Assembly (NCBI GenBank): GCA_034002405.1
Contig: JAVFAS010000008.1
Span: 10,387-74,386 of the forward strand
Direction of reading: 5' to 3'
Length of the DNA stretch: 64,000 nt
DNA from: SZUA-365 sp034002405
GTDB taxonomy: Bacteria > Bacteroidota > Ignavibacteria > SZUA-365
Shown here: in pieces, positions 25,992 through 36,367 of the stretch
Layout of the letters: each line of letters starts with the position of its first letter
Position numbering within the stretch: the first letter of the stretch is position 1
Notes under the pieces: generated by a model
Told to the model about the DNA's origin: nothing
Databases searched by the model: none
The model's input: the letters and a program-made list of their open reading frames with translations, nothing else
Made by a program: the position numbers and the translations under genes

Positions 25992-27277
25992 ATGGTTATT
26001 CTCCGCAGTCTTCAGGGAATCTTCCTCGCCGCGGCGCTGCTCGTCGCGGCGCCGGTGTGGGCGCAGGAGCATCAGGATGCACATGCCGATCCGGCGTCCG
26101 GTACCACCTCATCGCAGGCGCCGGTCACCGGACTCGGCCATGAAACGGCTGCCCATGACCAGGAGACGGGAACCCACGGTCAGGGAGAGGCGGGACATCA
26201 GGGTGACGACCACCACGGCAGTCACGACGTCTCGACGCTCACCCCGACCGAAGAGATGATGCGCATTCTCGAGCACAAGGTCGAGAACACACCGTACATC
26301 CACGAATACCCGTTCCCCACGATCGATCTCCCGCGGAACTNNNNNNNNNNNNNNNNNNNNNNNNNNNNNNNNNNNNNNNNNNNNNNNNNNNNNNNNNNNN
26401 NNNNNNNNNNNNNNNNNNNNNNNNNNNNNNNNNNNNNNNNCACGGCAGTCACGACGTCTCGACGCTCACCCCGACCGAAGAGATGATGCGCATTCTCGAG
26501 CACAAGGTCGAGAACACACCGTACATCCACGAATACCCGTTCCCCACGATCGATCTCCCGCGGAACTGGACGATCGACATCGCGGGATTTACCCTCGACC
26601 TGTCGCCAAACCGGCATATTGTCTATATGTGGTTCGCCATGCTGCTGACCGTGCTGCTCACCTGGCTCGCGGCGCGGCAGAATCGCAGCGGGATCGTCCC
26701 GCGCGGGTACGGCAACATGATCGAATCGGTGATCGTGTTCGTGCGCGACGATGTCGCGGCGCCATTTCTCGGGCAAGACGCGGCGCGGTATCTTCCGCTC
26801 CTTCTTTCCTTTTTCTTTTTCATCGCGGTGATGAATCTCGTCGGTCTGGTGCCCTTCGGCGCGGCATCGACGGGCAACATCAACATCACCGCGGGACTGG
26901 CGTTGATCACGTTCGCCTTCATGATCCTCGGAGGCATGCGAGCCAACGGCGCGCTCGGCTTCTGGAAAGGTCTCGTGCCGCACGGCATTCCCGCCGCGAT
27001 CGGCGTGCTCATGTTCGTCATCGAAGTGCTCGGACTGGTGATCAAACCGTTCGCCCTCGCGATTCGTCTCTTCGCGAACATGCTGTCGGGCGCCCTGGTT
27101 ATCGGCGCGTTTTACGCGCTCATCTTCGGCATGGACACCCTGGTCGTCGCCCCGATGTCCATCGCCTTCCTGCTGTTCATGTCGCTGCTGAAGATCTTCA
27201 TCAGCTTCCTGCAGGCATACATTTTCACGATGCTCTCGTCCTTCTTCATCGGCATGTCGGTGCATCAGGAGCATTGA
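25992..27277 (+). CDS. atpB: ATP synthase F0 subunit a with His-rich N-terminal extension
   Basis: Once the 127-bp duplication around the Ns is collapsed, the gene is 1059 bp, 352 residues, in one frame. It begins with a signal-like segment (SLQGIFLAAALLVAAPVWAQ) and a ~60-residue His/Asp/Gln-rich periplasmic stretch (GHQGDDHHGSHDVS), then the usual subunit a helices. The essential Arg of the proton path is in KPFALAIRLFANMLSGAL; VMNLVGLVPFG and SLLKIFISFLQAYIFTMLS are also characteristic. N-terminal extensions occur in Bacteroidota AtpB, but the histidine density here is notable. Confidence 0.93.
26214..26567. other. Assembly artefact: 100 Ns between two identical 127-bp copies
   Basis: 26214-26340 and 26441-26567 are identical over exactly 127 bases with Ns at 26341-26440. 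Same signature as the duplication in the HU-like gene. It creates a false break in atpB. Confidence 0.95.
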
Positions 27278-27370
27278 TGCGACCCAGACGCCACGGATCG
27301 GAGAAGCGGAGCCGTATTTCCTGAATTTCGTTACAACGTTCATCAAACCTTTCATACTGGAGGAGACTCA

Positions 27371-27589
27371 ATGGAACTCGCATGGTTAGCAGCTGGCATC
27401 GGTGCATCAATCGTCGTTGTCGGTGCCGGCATGGGCATCGGGAAACTGGCCGCCGCCGCCCTCGAAGCCATCGGCCGCCAGCCGGAAGCCGCCGGCGATC
27501 TGCGTGGCGCGATGATTATCGTGGCCGCGCTTATCGAAGGTATCGCTCTGTTCGCCGTTGTGGTCTGTCTGATTCTGGCCCTGAAATAA
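27371..27589 (+). CDS. atpE: ATP synthase F0 subunit c
   Basis: 72 residues, two helices joined by the conserved polar loop (EAIGRQPEAAGDLR). The ion-carrying carboxylate is E56 in AALIEGIALFAVV. The residue after it is Gly and no Gln/Ser pair of sodium-type rings is evident, so a proton ring is likely. A strong ribosome binding site (ggaggag) precedes the ATG, as expected for a subunit needed in many copies; a 93-bp spacer separates it from atpB. Confidence 0.96.
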   Translation: MELAWLAAGIGASIVVVGAGMGIGKLAAAALEAIGRQPEAAGDLRGAMIIVAALIEGIALFAVVVCLILALK

Positions 27590-27639
27590 ACCGGTCGCAC
27601 GTTCCCCCCATGATCCCGCCGCACTATTGAGGATTCGGA

Positions 27640-28134
27640 ATGGATAATCTGCTCACGCTCGAACCCGGCATGCTGATCTGGACGTTCATCACGTTCGCCC
27701 TGCTGCTCTGGCTGCTCAAGAAGTTTGCCTGGAAGCCGCTGCTCGGCGCGTTGGAAAACCGCGAGCACCGGATCCGCGAGGATTTGCAGAAGGCGGAGCA
27801 CGCCCGCGGCGAATCGGAACGCATGCTCGAAGAGCATCGAGCCCTGCTGCGCAATTCGGAGGTCGAGGCACGCAAGATCCTCGACGAGGCGAAGGGCACG
27901 GCGGAAATGATGCGCCAGGGCATCGTCGAGAGCGCGCACGAGCAGGCGCGGCAGATGACCGCGCAGGCGAAGGCGGAGATCCAACGCGAGAAGGATACCG
28001 CGCTCTCGCAGCTGCGCGCGGAAGTGGCCGATCTGGCCATCCGCGCGGCGGGAAAGATTCTCGGTGCGGAACTCGATGCGGAAAAACACCGCAAACTGGT
28101 CGACGATTTCATCGATACGCTTCCCAAGAACTAA
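27640..28134 (+). CDS. atpF: ATP synthase F0 subunit b
   Basis: 164 residues: one N-terminal membrane helix (PGMLIWTFITFALLLWLLKKF), then a long charged coiled coil, the peripheral stalk (REDLQKAEHARGESERMLEE onward), ending with the delta-contact region (AAGKILGAELDAEKHRKLVDD). Usual length for the family. Located between atpE and atpH. Confidence 0.95.
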   Translation: MDNLLTLEPGMLIWTFITFALLLWLLKKFAWKPLLGALENREHRIREDLQKAEHARGESERMLEEHRALLRNSEVEARKILDEAKGTAEMMRQGIVESAHEQARQMTAQAKAEIQREKDTALSQLRAEVADLAIRAAGKILGAELDAEKHRKLVDDFIDTLPKN

Positions 28135-28149
28135 GACCGAACGCACGCC

Positions 28150-28692
28150 ATGAGCATTGCCCGCATCGCCAACCGCTTCGCGGAAGCCATTATCGACGCC
28201 GTGCCCACGGAAATGGATCGCGCGGAGTTTTTCCGTGATCTTGAGGATGTCCAGACCTCGATTCGCAATGCACGCGAGCTCCGTCAGTTCTTCGAGTCTC
28301 CCGTCATTCCCGGAACGAGGAAGCTCGAGGCGATCGATGCACTGTTCGCGGACCGCGTCGGAGCGTATGTCCGCAACGTGCTTCGCTTCCTTGTCGAAAA
28401 AGAACGCGAAGCGTATGTGCTCCAGATCATCGATGCGGTATTTACCCTGCACCGCGAACGCGAAGGCATTCTGACCACCCGCGTGCGCAGTGCGGTGGCG
28501 CTGACCGACGAGCAACGTGCGAACGTGCGGCGCGCGCTCGAAACCGTGTCGGGCAAACGTGTGGAAACAGAGTTCGATGTGGATGCCGCGCTCGTCGGCG
28601 GCCTGACCGTGCGCCTGGGTGACACGGTCTATGACGGCAGCGTGCGACATCAGCTCAAGCGTTTGCACGACCGCTTTCTGATCGGTACCTGA
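28150..28692 (+). CDS. atpH: ATP synthase F1 subunit delta
   Basis: 180 residues, the normal length. N-terminal six-helix domain (ARIANRFAEAIIDAV, RQFFESPVIPGTRKLEAIDA) and the C-terminal signature VGGLTVRLGDTVYDGSVRHQL shared by OSCP/delta proteins. Joins the peripheral stalk to F1. Starts 15 bp after atpF. Confidence 0.95.
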   Translation: MSIARIANRFAEAIIDAVPTEMDRAEFFRDLEDVQTSIRNARELRQFFESPVIPGTRKLEAIDALFADRVGAYVRNVLRFLVEKEREAYVLQIIDAVFTLHREREGILTTRVRSAVALTDEQRANVRRALETVSGKRVETEFDVDAALVGGLTVRLGDTVYDGSVRHQLKRLHDRFLIGT

Positions 28693-28841
28693 TCGAGCAG
28701 CACTGTCCCCGATGGATGACGCGCGCGAAGTCATCGGGCCGTCTCACGGGTGACACACACAACGCGCGGTTCCCTCGAGGCGCCGCTTCGACGCGTGACA
28801 ACAGTTTGAATACAAACAGCATAGCATAAGGCGAAAGAGAC

Positions 28842-30407
<1,566 letters not shown>

Positions 30408-30410
30408 GCG

Positions 30411-31313
30411 ATGGCCAATCTCCGCGAGATCCGGAGCCGTATCAACGGCGTCCGTAGCACGAGCAAGATCACCCAGGCGATGAAAATGGTTGCGGCGGCC
30501 AAATTGCGTCGCGCACAGGACGCCATCGTCGCGGCCCGACCGTATGCCGGCAACCTCAACGATCTGGTGCGCCATCTTCTCGCGCGTGTCGATCGGACAG
30601 CCCTGCCGATCATGAGCACCCGCGAGGAAACCGACAAAGTGCTCGTCATTATCGTCACGGCCGACCGCGGACTTTGCGGCGCGTTCAACACCAATATCAT
30701 CCGGCACGCCACGCACCGTATCCACAACACCTACGCCACGCAGTACGAGAAGGGGGACGTCTCCCTGCTCTGTATCGGTCGTCGCGGCTTCAATCATTTC
30801 GGCAAACGTGGCTACAATGTCGTCGGACAGCATATCGGACTGATCAACGACGCGACACATGCCGACGCCGCATCGATCATGGATGGTATCATCGAGCAAT
30901 TCCTGAATCACGAATTCGATGTCGTGGAAATCATCTACAACGAATTTAAATCCGTGATCCAGCAACGCGTGCGCGATGAACAGCTGCTTCCGCTGCCGGC
31001 GGAGGACATCGAGGATGCACCGGACAGCGCGCACCACTATCTGCATCTCGTGGATTATATCTACGAACCTTCAGAAGTGGAGCTAATGGAGTATCTCATT
31101 CCGAAGCATCTCGATTTCCAGCTCTATCGCGTGTTCATGGAATCAAACGCGGCGGAACAAGGGGCACGGATGACGGCGATGGATGCGGCAACAAGCAATG
31201 CGAAGGACCTGATCCATCGTCTGCAGCTCGCCTACAACCGCGCACGTCAGTCGAGTATCACCACCGAGATTCTTGAAATCGTCTCCGGCGCGAATGCGCT
31301 GCAGGGTGGGTGA
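30411..31313 (+). CDS. atpG: ATP synthase F1 subunit gamma
   Basis: 300 residues; N-terminal coiled-coil start (NLREIRSRINGVRSTSKITQ AMKMVAAAKLRRAQ, split here), the ADRGLCGAFNTNI motif, and the C-terminal rotor helix (MTAMDAATSNAKDLIHRLQL). It starts 3 bp after atpA. It is the last gene of the operon; a hairpin follows, so atpD and atpC must lie elsewhere, as in many Bacteroidota. Confidence 0.96.
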   Translation: MANLREIRSRINGVRSTSKITQAMKMVAAAKLRRAQDAIVAARPYAGNLNDLVRHLLARVDRTALPIMSTREETDKVLVIIVTADRGLCGAFNTNIIRHATHRIHNTYATQYEKGDVSLLCIGRRGFNHFGKRGYNVVGQHIGLINDATHADAASIMDGIIEQFLNHEFDVVEIIYNEFKSVIQQRVRDEQLLPLPAEDIEDAPDSAHHYLHLVDYIYEPSEVELMEYLIPKHLDFQLYRVFMESNAAEQGARMTAMDAATSNAKDLIHRLQLAYNRARQSSITTEILEIVSGANALQGG

Positions 31314-31348
31314 CCGTCCGGCGCGCCTCGAGGACTCACCAGGAAAGA

Positions 31349-31378
31349 CGAAGGGCGGATGCTTGCATCCGCCCTTCG
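31349..31378. terminator. Hairpin between convergent atpG and glycosyltransferase genes
   Basis: Perfect 14-bp stem, cgaagggcggatgc (31349-31362) with gcatccgcccttcg (31365-31378). Its place between convergent genes suggests a bidirectional terminator, although no long U tract follows. Confidence 0.7.
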
Positions 31379-31416
31379 TGCGATTTCGACCGTCCCGACG
31401 CCTCGTCACGGACGAT

Positions 31417-32544
31417 TTATCGAGGACGTGCGGTCTTGCGCCATGCCATCCATTTTTCGTCGACGAAGGACGCGATACGTTCCCGGTGGATCTCCCGGTC
31501 GAAGCGCAGCGCCTGCGCACGAATATCCGCCGCGTCGAAGTGGGCGTGCTCCAAACGGATGACGGCATCGACGAGGGAATCAACCGTTTGTTCGAGAAAA
31601 TGGAGACCGGTGCGCCCATCGATCACCGACTCGGTGGCTCCGCCCCGGCCGAAAGCGATTACGGGTTTTCCACAGGCCATGGCCTCGACCGGGACAATGC
31701 CGAAGTCCTCCTCGCCGGGAAACAGCAGTGCTCGACAGGACGCATACGCATCGGCGATCCCTGCATCGTCGAGTGCGCCGTCGAAACGAACGGTCGGTCC
31801 GGCCAACGATTCGAGTCGCGCGCGTTCGGGCCCTTCTCCGACGATGCGCAGCGGAAACCCTTCCCGGGTCGCGGCGGCGATGGCAAGGTCCACACGCTTG
31901 TACGGGACCAGCGCCGACACGACGAGGTAGCCGCCATCGTGGGTGTCGGAGCATGCGAAGCGGTGGACATCCACCGGCGGGTGGATGACCGTGGACTCAC
32001 GGCCGTAGATACGCCGGATGCGATCGGCCACGTAATGTGAATTCGCGATGAAATGATGCACGCTGTCCGCGGTCCGCACGTCCCAGCGGCGGAGCCACGC
32101 GCTGACGAGCCGGATCAATGCCAGGCTCGCCATTCCCATGGTCGCCCGGTTGAAATACTGATCGAACATATCCCAGATATACCGCATGGGCGTGTGCACG
32201 TAGCTGATGTGCAGGGTCCCGTCGGGCACGCGCACGCCCTTCGCGACGGCGTGGGAACTCGAGAGAATCAGATCGTATGACCGGAAATCAAAGTGGCGGA
32301 TTGCGGTGGGGTAAAGCGGGAGGTAGTACCGGTACCGCCGCTCCACGCCGGGCATGTGCTGGAGAAAGCTCGTATGTATCTCCCGCGCGCGGAGGATGGC
32401 GCTGAGCCGGTCGGGATAGGCGAGCAGGGTGTGGATGGGGGCGTCCGGATACAGTTCACACAGAACCTCCAGGCACTTCTCCCCCCCGCGCATGCCGGTG
32501 AGCCAGTCATGCACGAGTGCGGTACGGGGAGGGGCGGTGTCCAT
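31417..32544 (-). CDS. Family 4 glycosyltransferase
   Basis: 375 residues from the ATG at 32544, with GGAAAG just upstream; a longer frame adds an unlikely leader. The N-terminal Rossmann domain starts ALVHDWLTGMRGGEKCLEVL, typical of GT4 mannosyl-/rhamnosyl-transferases of polysaccharide synthesis. The C-terminal donor-binding domain has LVVSALVPYKRVDLAIAA, the GEGPERARLESL loop and the EDFGIVPVEAMACGKPVIA motif. Substrate cannot be told. No polysaccharide cluster is adjacent. Confidence 0.9.
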   Translation of the reverse strand: MDTAPPRTALVHDWLTGMRGGEKCLEVLCELYPDAPIHTLLAYPDRLSAILRAREIHTSFLQHMPGVERRYRYYLPLYPTAIRHFDFRSYDLILSSSHAVAKGVRVPDGTLHISYVHTPMRYIWDMFDQYFNRATMGMASLALIRLVSAWLRRWDVRTADSVHHFIANSHYVADRIRRIYGRESTVIHPPVDVHRFACSDTHDGGYLVVSALVPYKRVDLAIAAATREGFPLRIVGEGPERARLESLAGPTVRFDGALDDAGIADAYASCRALLFPGEEDFGIVPVEAMACGKPVIAFGRGGATESVIDGRTGLHFLEQTVDSLVDAVIRLEHAHFDAADIRAQALRFDREIHRERIASFVDEKWMAWRKTARPR

Positions 32545-32639
32545 TTTTTTCTTTCCGGTGAATTGCCAATACTGTGTCCGACACGCGTCTCTCGCGCTCA
32601 CATAAAAATAGAAAAAGTGCCCACAGAAAGCGTCATGTC

Positions 32640-33482
32640 ATGCACAGCTCATTCGAGATTCCGAACCGGCACGGGGATTCCATCCGTGGAGACATTCATC
32701 TCCCGGACGATCCCGCGGGCGCCCCGGTTTTGCTCATCTGCCATGGATTCAAGGGCTTCAAGGACTGGGGAGGATTCCCGTTCGCGGCGGATTTCCTCGC
32801 AACACACGGGTTCGCGGCGGTGCGATTCAATTTTTCGCTCAACGGGATCGGCGAGCAATTCGAGGAGTTCACCCTGCTCGAGAATTTCGCGCGCAACACC
32901 ATCAGTCGTGAACTCGAGGACCTGCGCGACCTCATCGACGCGATGGAACGCGGGGAGATCGTCCCGCAACCCGGTGTCCGTGCTCGTGTCGGATTGATCG
33001 GGCATTCACTTGGTGGTGGCGTCGCCATCCTGCACGCCGCGGAGGATGCGCGGGTCCGGGGCGTGGTCAGTTGGGCCGGGGTGGCGGATTTCATGCGCTG
33101 GGGCAAGAAGACACGTGCCCAGTGGCGGAAACAGGGAAGGATCGAGATCGAGAATGGCCGCACGCATCAGATGATGCCGATGGATGTCACCATGCTCGAG
33201 GACATCGAGACGAATCGGGCACGCTTTGATATTCCCCAAGCGGCCGCGCGGATCGGAGGACCGTTACTCGTGGTGCATGGCGCGCAGGATGTTTCCGTCC
33301 CGATCGAGGAAGGGCACCGTGTGGCCGCCGCGGCGGATCCGTCACGGACGCGGTTTGTCAGTATTCCGCGGGCGGATCACACCTTCGGAATCCGGCATCC
33401 ATTCATCGGGACAACATCGGCATTCACTACCGTCCTCGAGGAAACCGTGCGGCATTTCCGCGGTGTGTTCGCTCAGGATTGA
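32640..33482 (+). CDS. Alpha/beta hydrolase (dienelactone-hydrolase/acyl-peptidase-like)
   Basis: 280 residues, cytosolic. Oxyanion segment LLICHGFKGFKDWGGF, nucleophile elbow GLIGHSLGGG (Ser), acid in VVHGAQDVSVP (Asp) and catalytic His in ADHTFG, so the triad is complete. Divergent from the glycosyltransferase gene. The exact substrate class is not visible. Confidence 0.85.
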   Translation: MHSSFEIPNRHGDSIRGDIHLPDDPAGAPVLLICHGFKGFKDWGGFPFAADFLATHGFAAVRFNFSLNGIGEQFEEFTLLENFARNTISRELEDLRDLIDAMERGEIVPQPGVRARVGLIGHSLGGGVAILHAAEDARVRGVVSWAGVADFMRWGKKTRAQWRKQGRIEIENGRTHQMMPMDVTMLEDIETNRARFDIPQAAARIGGPLLVVHGAQDVSVPIEEGHRVAAAADPSRTRFVSIPRADHTFGIRHPFIGTTSAFTTVLEETVRHFRGVFAQD

Positions 33483-33610
33483 GCGGAAGGATCCACGTGT
33501 CGGGTGTCCGCGCGGCGCAAGCCACGCAGACCCGCGGCGATCATCGCGATCGCCGCGACATGCGTGAGCGCCAGCAGAATCAACAGGGGAGTGACATTTT
33601 CGCTGAACAT
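33473..33610 (-). CDS. Small single-pass membrane protein, 45 residues
   Basis: 45 residues with one hydrophobic helix (VTPLLILLALTHVAAIAMIAAGL) and a basic segment after it (RGLRRADTRH), suggesting an N-out orientation. A near-perfect ribosome binding site AAAGGAG lies 7 bp ahead of the ATG at 33610, the main reason to accept so short a gene. It overlaps the 3' end of the hydrolase gene on the other strand by 10 bp and follows the YCF48-like gene on its own strand by 74 bp. Function unknown. Confidence 0.6.
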   Translation of the reverse strand: MFSENVTPLLILLALTHVAAIAMIAAGLRGLRRADTRHVDPSAQS

Positions 33611-33684
33611 GTGCGTGCTCCTTTTGTCCAAAGATCGCGCCGGCATGTTCAGCCGTGATGAGTGGAACATAAGGAACGCATGAG

Positions 33685-34917
33685 TCAATCGACGAGGGTG
33701 AACGTTCGCGTGTACGCACGGCCCTGCTGTTCGAGACGGTACAGGTACATTCCACTGGGCAGTGCGGAAGGCGTCCATTCCACCGTGTAGACGCCTGCGT
33801 CTGTGTGCGCCGCGTGCAAGGTGCGGCACGCACGGCCGAGGAGATCGTACACGCGCAGGGTGACCGGACCGGACGCCGCCAGATGCATGCGGACATGCGC
33901 GGTCGCCTGCCGGGACAAGGGATGCGGCCAGACATCGCGGAGTGCCGATTGGTCGGGCGCCGGTGTGTCGAGCCGGCGCACATCGAGCGTTCCCCCCGTG
34001 TTCGTGCGGATGATGGTTCCATCCCACCCGGCCGCCACGCCGATTTTGCTGTCGAGAAATTCCAGCGTCTCGATGTTCACCGACGTATTGCTCTCCTGGC
34101 CGTACCAACTGAGGCCGGTGTCGGTGGACCAGAGAATAAGACCGGCATATCCGCTGAGTACGATACGCTCGCGGGTCAGGTGTCGGACACGGCTGAGCCG
34201 ATAAAAGGAGATGGGGACGGAAGGAATGATCGGTGTCCAGTTTCGCCCCTTGTTCTGCGTACGGAGAATCGTCCCGTTCGACCCGACCGCGATAGCGGTG
34301 CTGTCGTCGCCCACCGAAACGCTGGTCATCTCGAAGTTGGAGACCGCGCTGCGGTCGGTCCAATTCTTGCCGCCGTCGGTGGTGACACGGATCGTTCCCT
34401 TGTTTCCGACGATGACGCCGAAATCCCCGAGAAAGGAAATTTCATTGAAATTGTTGATCCCGTTCGTGCGGCTCGTCCATGTCTGTCCGCCATCGGTCGT
34501 GACCATGGATTTGCCACCCACACCGACCAGCAGCCATGTCTGTTCGTCGAAAAAGTGGATGTCGAACATGGGCGTGCTGCTTCCCAGCGACAGGGGCTGC
34601 CACGATGTGCCCCCATCGACCGATTTGAGAATGGTCCCATCGAGACCGAGAATGATGCCGAGGCTCGGAGAGTGCCAGCGGATGCGGCGGAGATTGTCGT
34701 TCATACCCGAAGGTGGAGTGGCCCAGCTTGTTCCCCCATCGGAGGAATGCAGGATCGTCCCGTTCGACCCCACGGCGGTGATGTTGTCGGCATCGTACAT
34801 GTCGATGCAGTAGAGGATGGTTTCTCCGTCCTGTCTTATCGGGAACCACCCGAGTTGCGCGATGGAGAATTGCGACACCGTCAACAGCATTGCGACAAGG
34901 AGAAGGGAAAAACGCAT
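33685..34917 (-). CDS. Exported YCF48-like beta-propeller protein with type IX sorting domain
   Basis: 410 residues from the ATG at 34917, the start that opens with a signal peptide (RFSLLLVAMLLTVSQFSIAQ). The body contains repeated GSNGTILHSSDGGTSW / GWDGTIIRTN-type motifs, about seven blades of the YCF48/BNR propeller (photosystem II assembly factor-like fold, here in a non-photosynthetic context). The C-terminal ~80 residues form a type IX sorting domain (VTLRVYDLLGRACRTL ... LPSGMYLYRLEQQG). Predicted surface or secreted protein. Confidence 0.87.
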   Translation of the reverse strand: MRFSLLLVAMLLTVSQFSIAQLGWFPIRQDGETILYCIDMYDADNITAVGSNGTILHSSDGGTSWATPPSGMNDNLRRIRWHSPSLGIILGLDGTILKSVDGGTSWQPLSLGSSTPMFDIHFFDEQTWLLVGVGGKSMVTTDGGQTWTSRTNGINNFNEISFLGDFGVIVGNKGTIRVTTDGGKNWTDRSAVSNFEMTSVSVGDDSTAIAVGSNGTILRTQNKGRNWTPIIPSVPISFYRLSRVRHLTRERIVLSGYAGLILWSTDTGLSWYGQESNTSVNIETLEFLDSKIGVAAGWDGTIIRTNTGGTLDVRRLDTPAPDQSALRDVWPHPLSRQATAHVRMHLAASGPVTLRVYDLLGRACRTLHAAHTDAGVYTVEWTPSALPSGMYLYRLEQQGRAYTRTFTLVD

Positions 34918-35004
34918 ACGAGCACTCCGTGGATGGATGTTGGTTCGTCCGAATCTACGTGCGCGGACCGGGGAAGACAAGTTACATTTCCGTAATGTGG
35001 CACA

Positions 35005-35026
35005 AGCACGCGCCCATGCGCGTGCT
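35005..35026. terminator. Hairpin downstream of sucC
   Basis: 9-bp perfect stem agcacgcgc / gcgcgtgct with a 4-base loop, 56 bp after the sucC stop. No U tract on the minus strand, so it may be only a weak or structure-dependent terminator. Confidence 0.35.
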
Positions 35027-35081
35027 CGTTGCCGGCTCTTCCCCTCACGGCGCGCGCATACGCCGCGCGCCGCGCGATCTG

Positions 35082-36284
35082 TTACGCCGCGATGGCCTGG
35101 GTGACTTTTTCCGCCGCTTCCTGGAAATTGTGCGCGACGAGGAAATTGATGCCGCTCTTTTCCAGGATCTCGGCTGCTTCCTCGGCGTTGGTGCCGGCGA
35201 GTCGCACGACGATCGGGACCTTGATGTTGATGTTGCGTGCGGCCTGGACAACGCCGTTGGCGATGCGGTCGCAGCGGACGATGCCGCCGAAGATGTTGAT
35301 CAGAATGGCCTTGACATGCTTGTCGCCGAGAATGATGCGGAAGCCCTGCTCCGTGGTTTCCGCGCTGGCGCCGCCGCCCACATCGAGGAAGTTGGCCGGT
35401 TCGCCGCCAGCGAGTTTGATGATGTCCATCGTCGCCATCGCGAGGCCCGCACCGTTGACCATGCAGCCGACGTTGCCGTCGAGCTTGATGTAATTGAGAT
35501 TGTGCTTCGATGCCTTGACCTCGAGCGGATCCTCCTCGCTGGTGTCACGCAGGGAGAGAAAATCGGGATGGCGGAAGAGACCGTTGTCGTCGAGATTCAC
35601 TTTCGCGTCCAGGGCGAGGAGGTCGCCTTCCGCGGTGAGGACCAGCGGGTTGATTTCGAACATGCTTGCGTCGAGGGCGTCGTAGGCCCGTGCGAGCGCG
35701 GTCAGGAACTTCACCGCGTTCTTGAACGCCACGCCGCTCAGTCCGAGTCCAAAGGCGAGTTCGCGCGCTTGAAAGGCCTGAAAGCCGATGGTCGGGTCGA
35801 TGACCACCTTGAGGATTTTCTCCGGTGTGTCATGCGCGACGTTCTCGATTTCCATGCCACCTTCGGTGGAGACCATCATCACATTCTTCGACTGCGCGCG
35901 ATCGAGCAGCATGCCCGCGTAGAACTCCCGTGCGATATTGACGCCCTGCTCGATGAGCACGCGACGGACGATCTTGCCTTCCTCGCCGGTCTGAATCGTG
36001 ACCAGCAGATTCTTGAGCATCAGTCCCGCGTACTTCTTGACCTCGGCGAGTGATTTGGCGACTTTCACCCCACCATCCAGCACGAGCGCACGCGACGTCG
36101 GATCGAGGATCTGTCCCTTGCCACGACCGCCCGCGTGGATCTGCGATTTGACCACCCAGACCGTTCCTCCCAGTTTTTTCGCGACGGCGACCGCCTGGTC
36201 GGGGGTCGTCGCAACGCCTCCGTGCGGAGTCGGGACATTGAATTTGCGAAGAATCGCCTTGCCCTGGTACTCATGAATCTTCAT
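35082..36284 (-). CDS. sucC: Succinyl-CoA synthetase beta subunit
   Basis: 400 residues. ATP-grasp N-terminus (MKIHEYQGKAILRKFNVPTP, then KSQIHAGGRGKG), family landmarks MFEINPLVLT, GNVGCMVNGAGLAMATMDI and the C-terminal CoA-ligase domain NIFGGIVRCDRIANGVV. Catalyses succinyl-CoA plus ADP/GDP plus phosphate to succinate in the TCA cycle. The alpha subunit gene sucD, often adjacent, is not next to it; both neighbours are unrelated. Confidence 0.96.
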   Translation of the reverse strand: MKIHEYQGKAILRKFNVPTPHGGVATTPDQAVAVAKKLGGTVWVVKSQIHAGGRGKGQILDPTSRALVLDGGVKVAKSLAEVKKYAGLMLKNLLVTIQTGEEGKIVRRVLIEQGVNIAREFYAGMLLDRAQSKNVMMVSTEGGMEIENVAHDTPEKILKVVIDPTIGFQAFQARELAFGLGLSGVAFKNAVKFLTALARAYDALDASMFEINPLVLTAEGDLLALDAKVNLDDNGLFRHPDFLSLRDTSEEDPLEVKASKHNLNYIKLDGNVGCMVNGAGLAMATMDIIKLAGGEPANFLDVGGGASAETTEQGFRIILGDKHVKAILINIFGGIVRCDRIANGVVQAARNINIKVPIVVRLAGTNAEEAAEILEKSGINFLVAHNFQEAAEKVTQAIAA

Positions 36285-36367
36285 GCGCCATTCCTTGTGC
36301 TATTGTATTGTGTCGATCGTATGTCTGCGTCGAAAAAGATGGATTCACTAAAATCGCGATTCCCGCG

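Noticed and set aside
33685..34917. Photosystem II assembly factor
   Set aside because: YCF48-like blades are present but no photosynthesis gene is in the window and the protein has a type IX sorting domain; the name would mislead.
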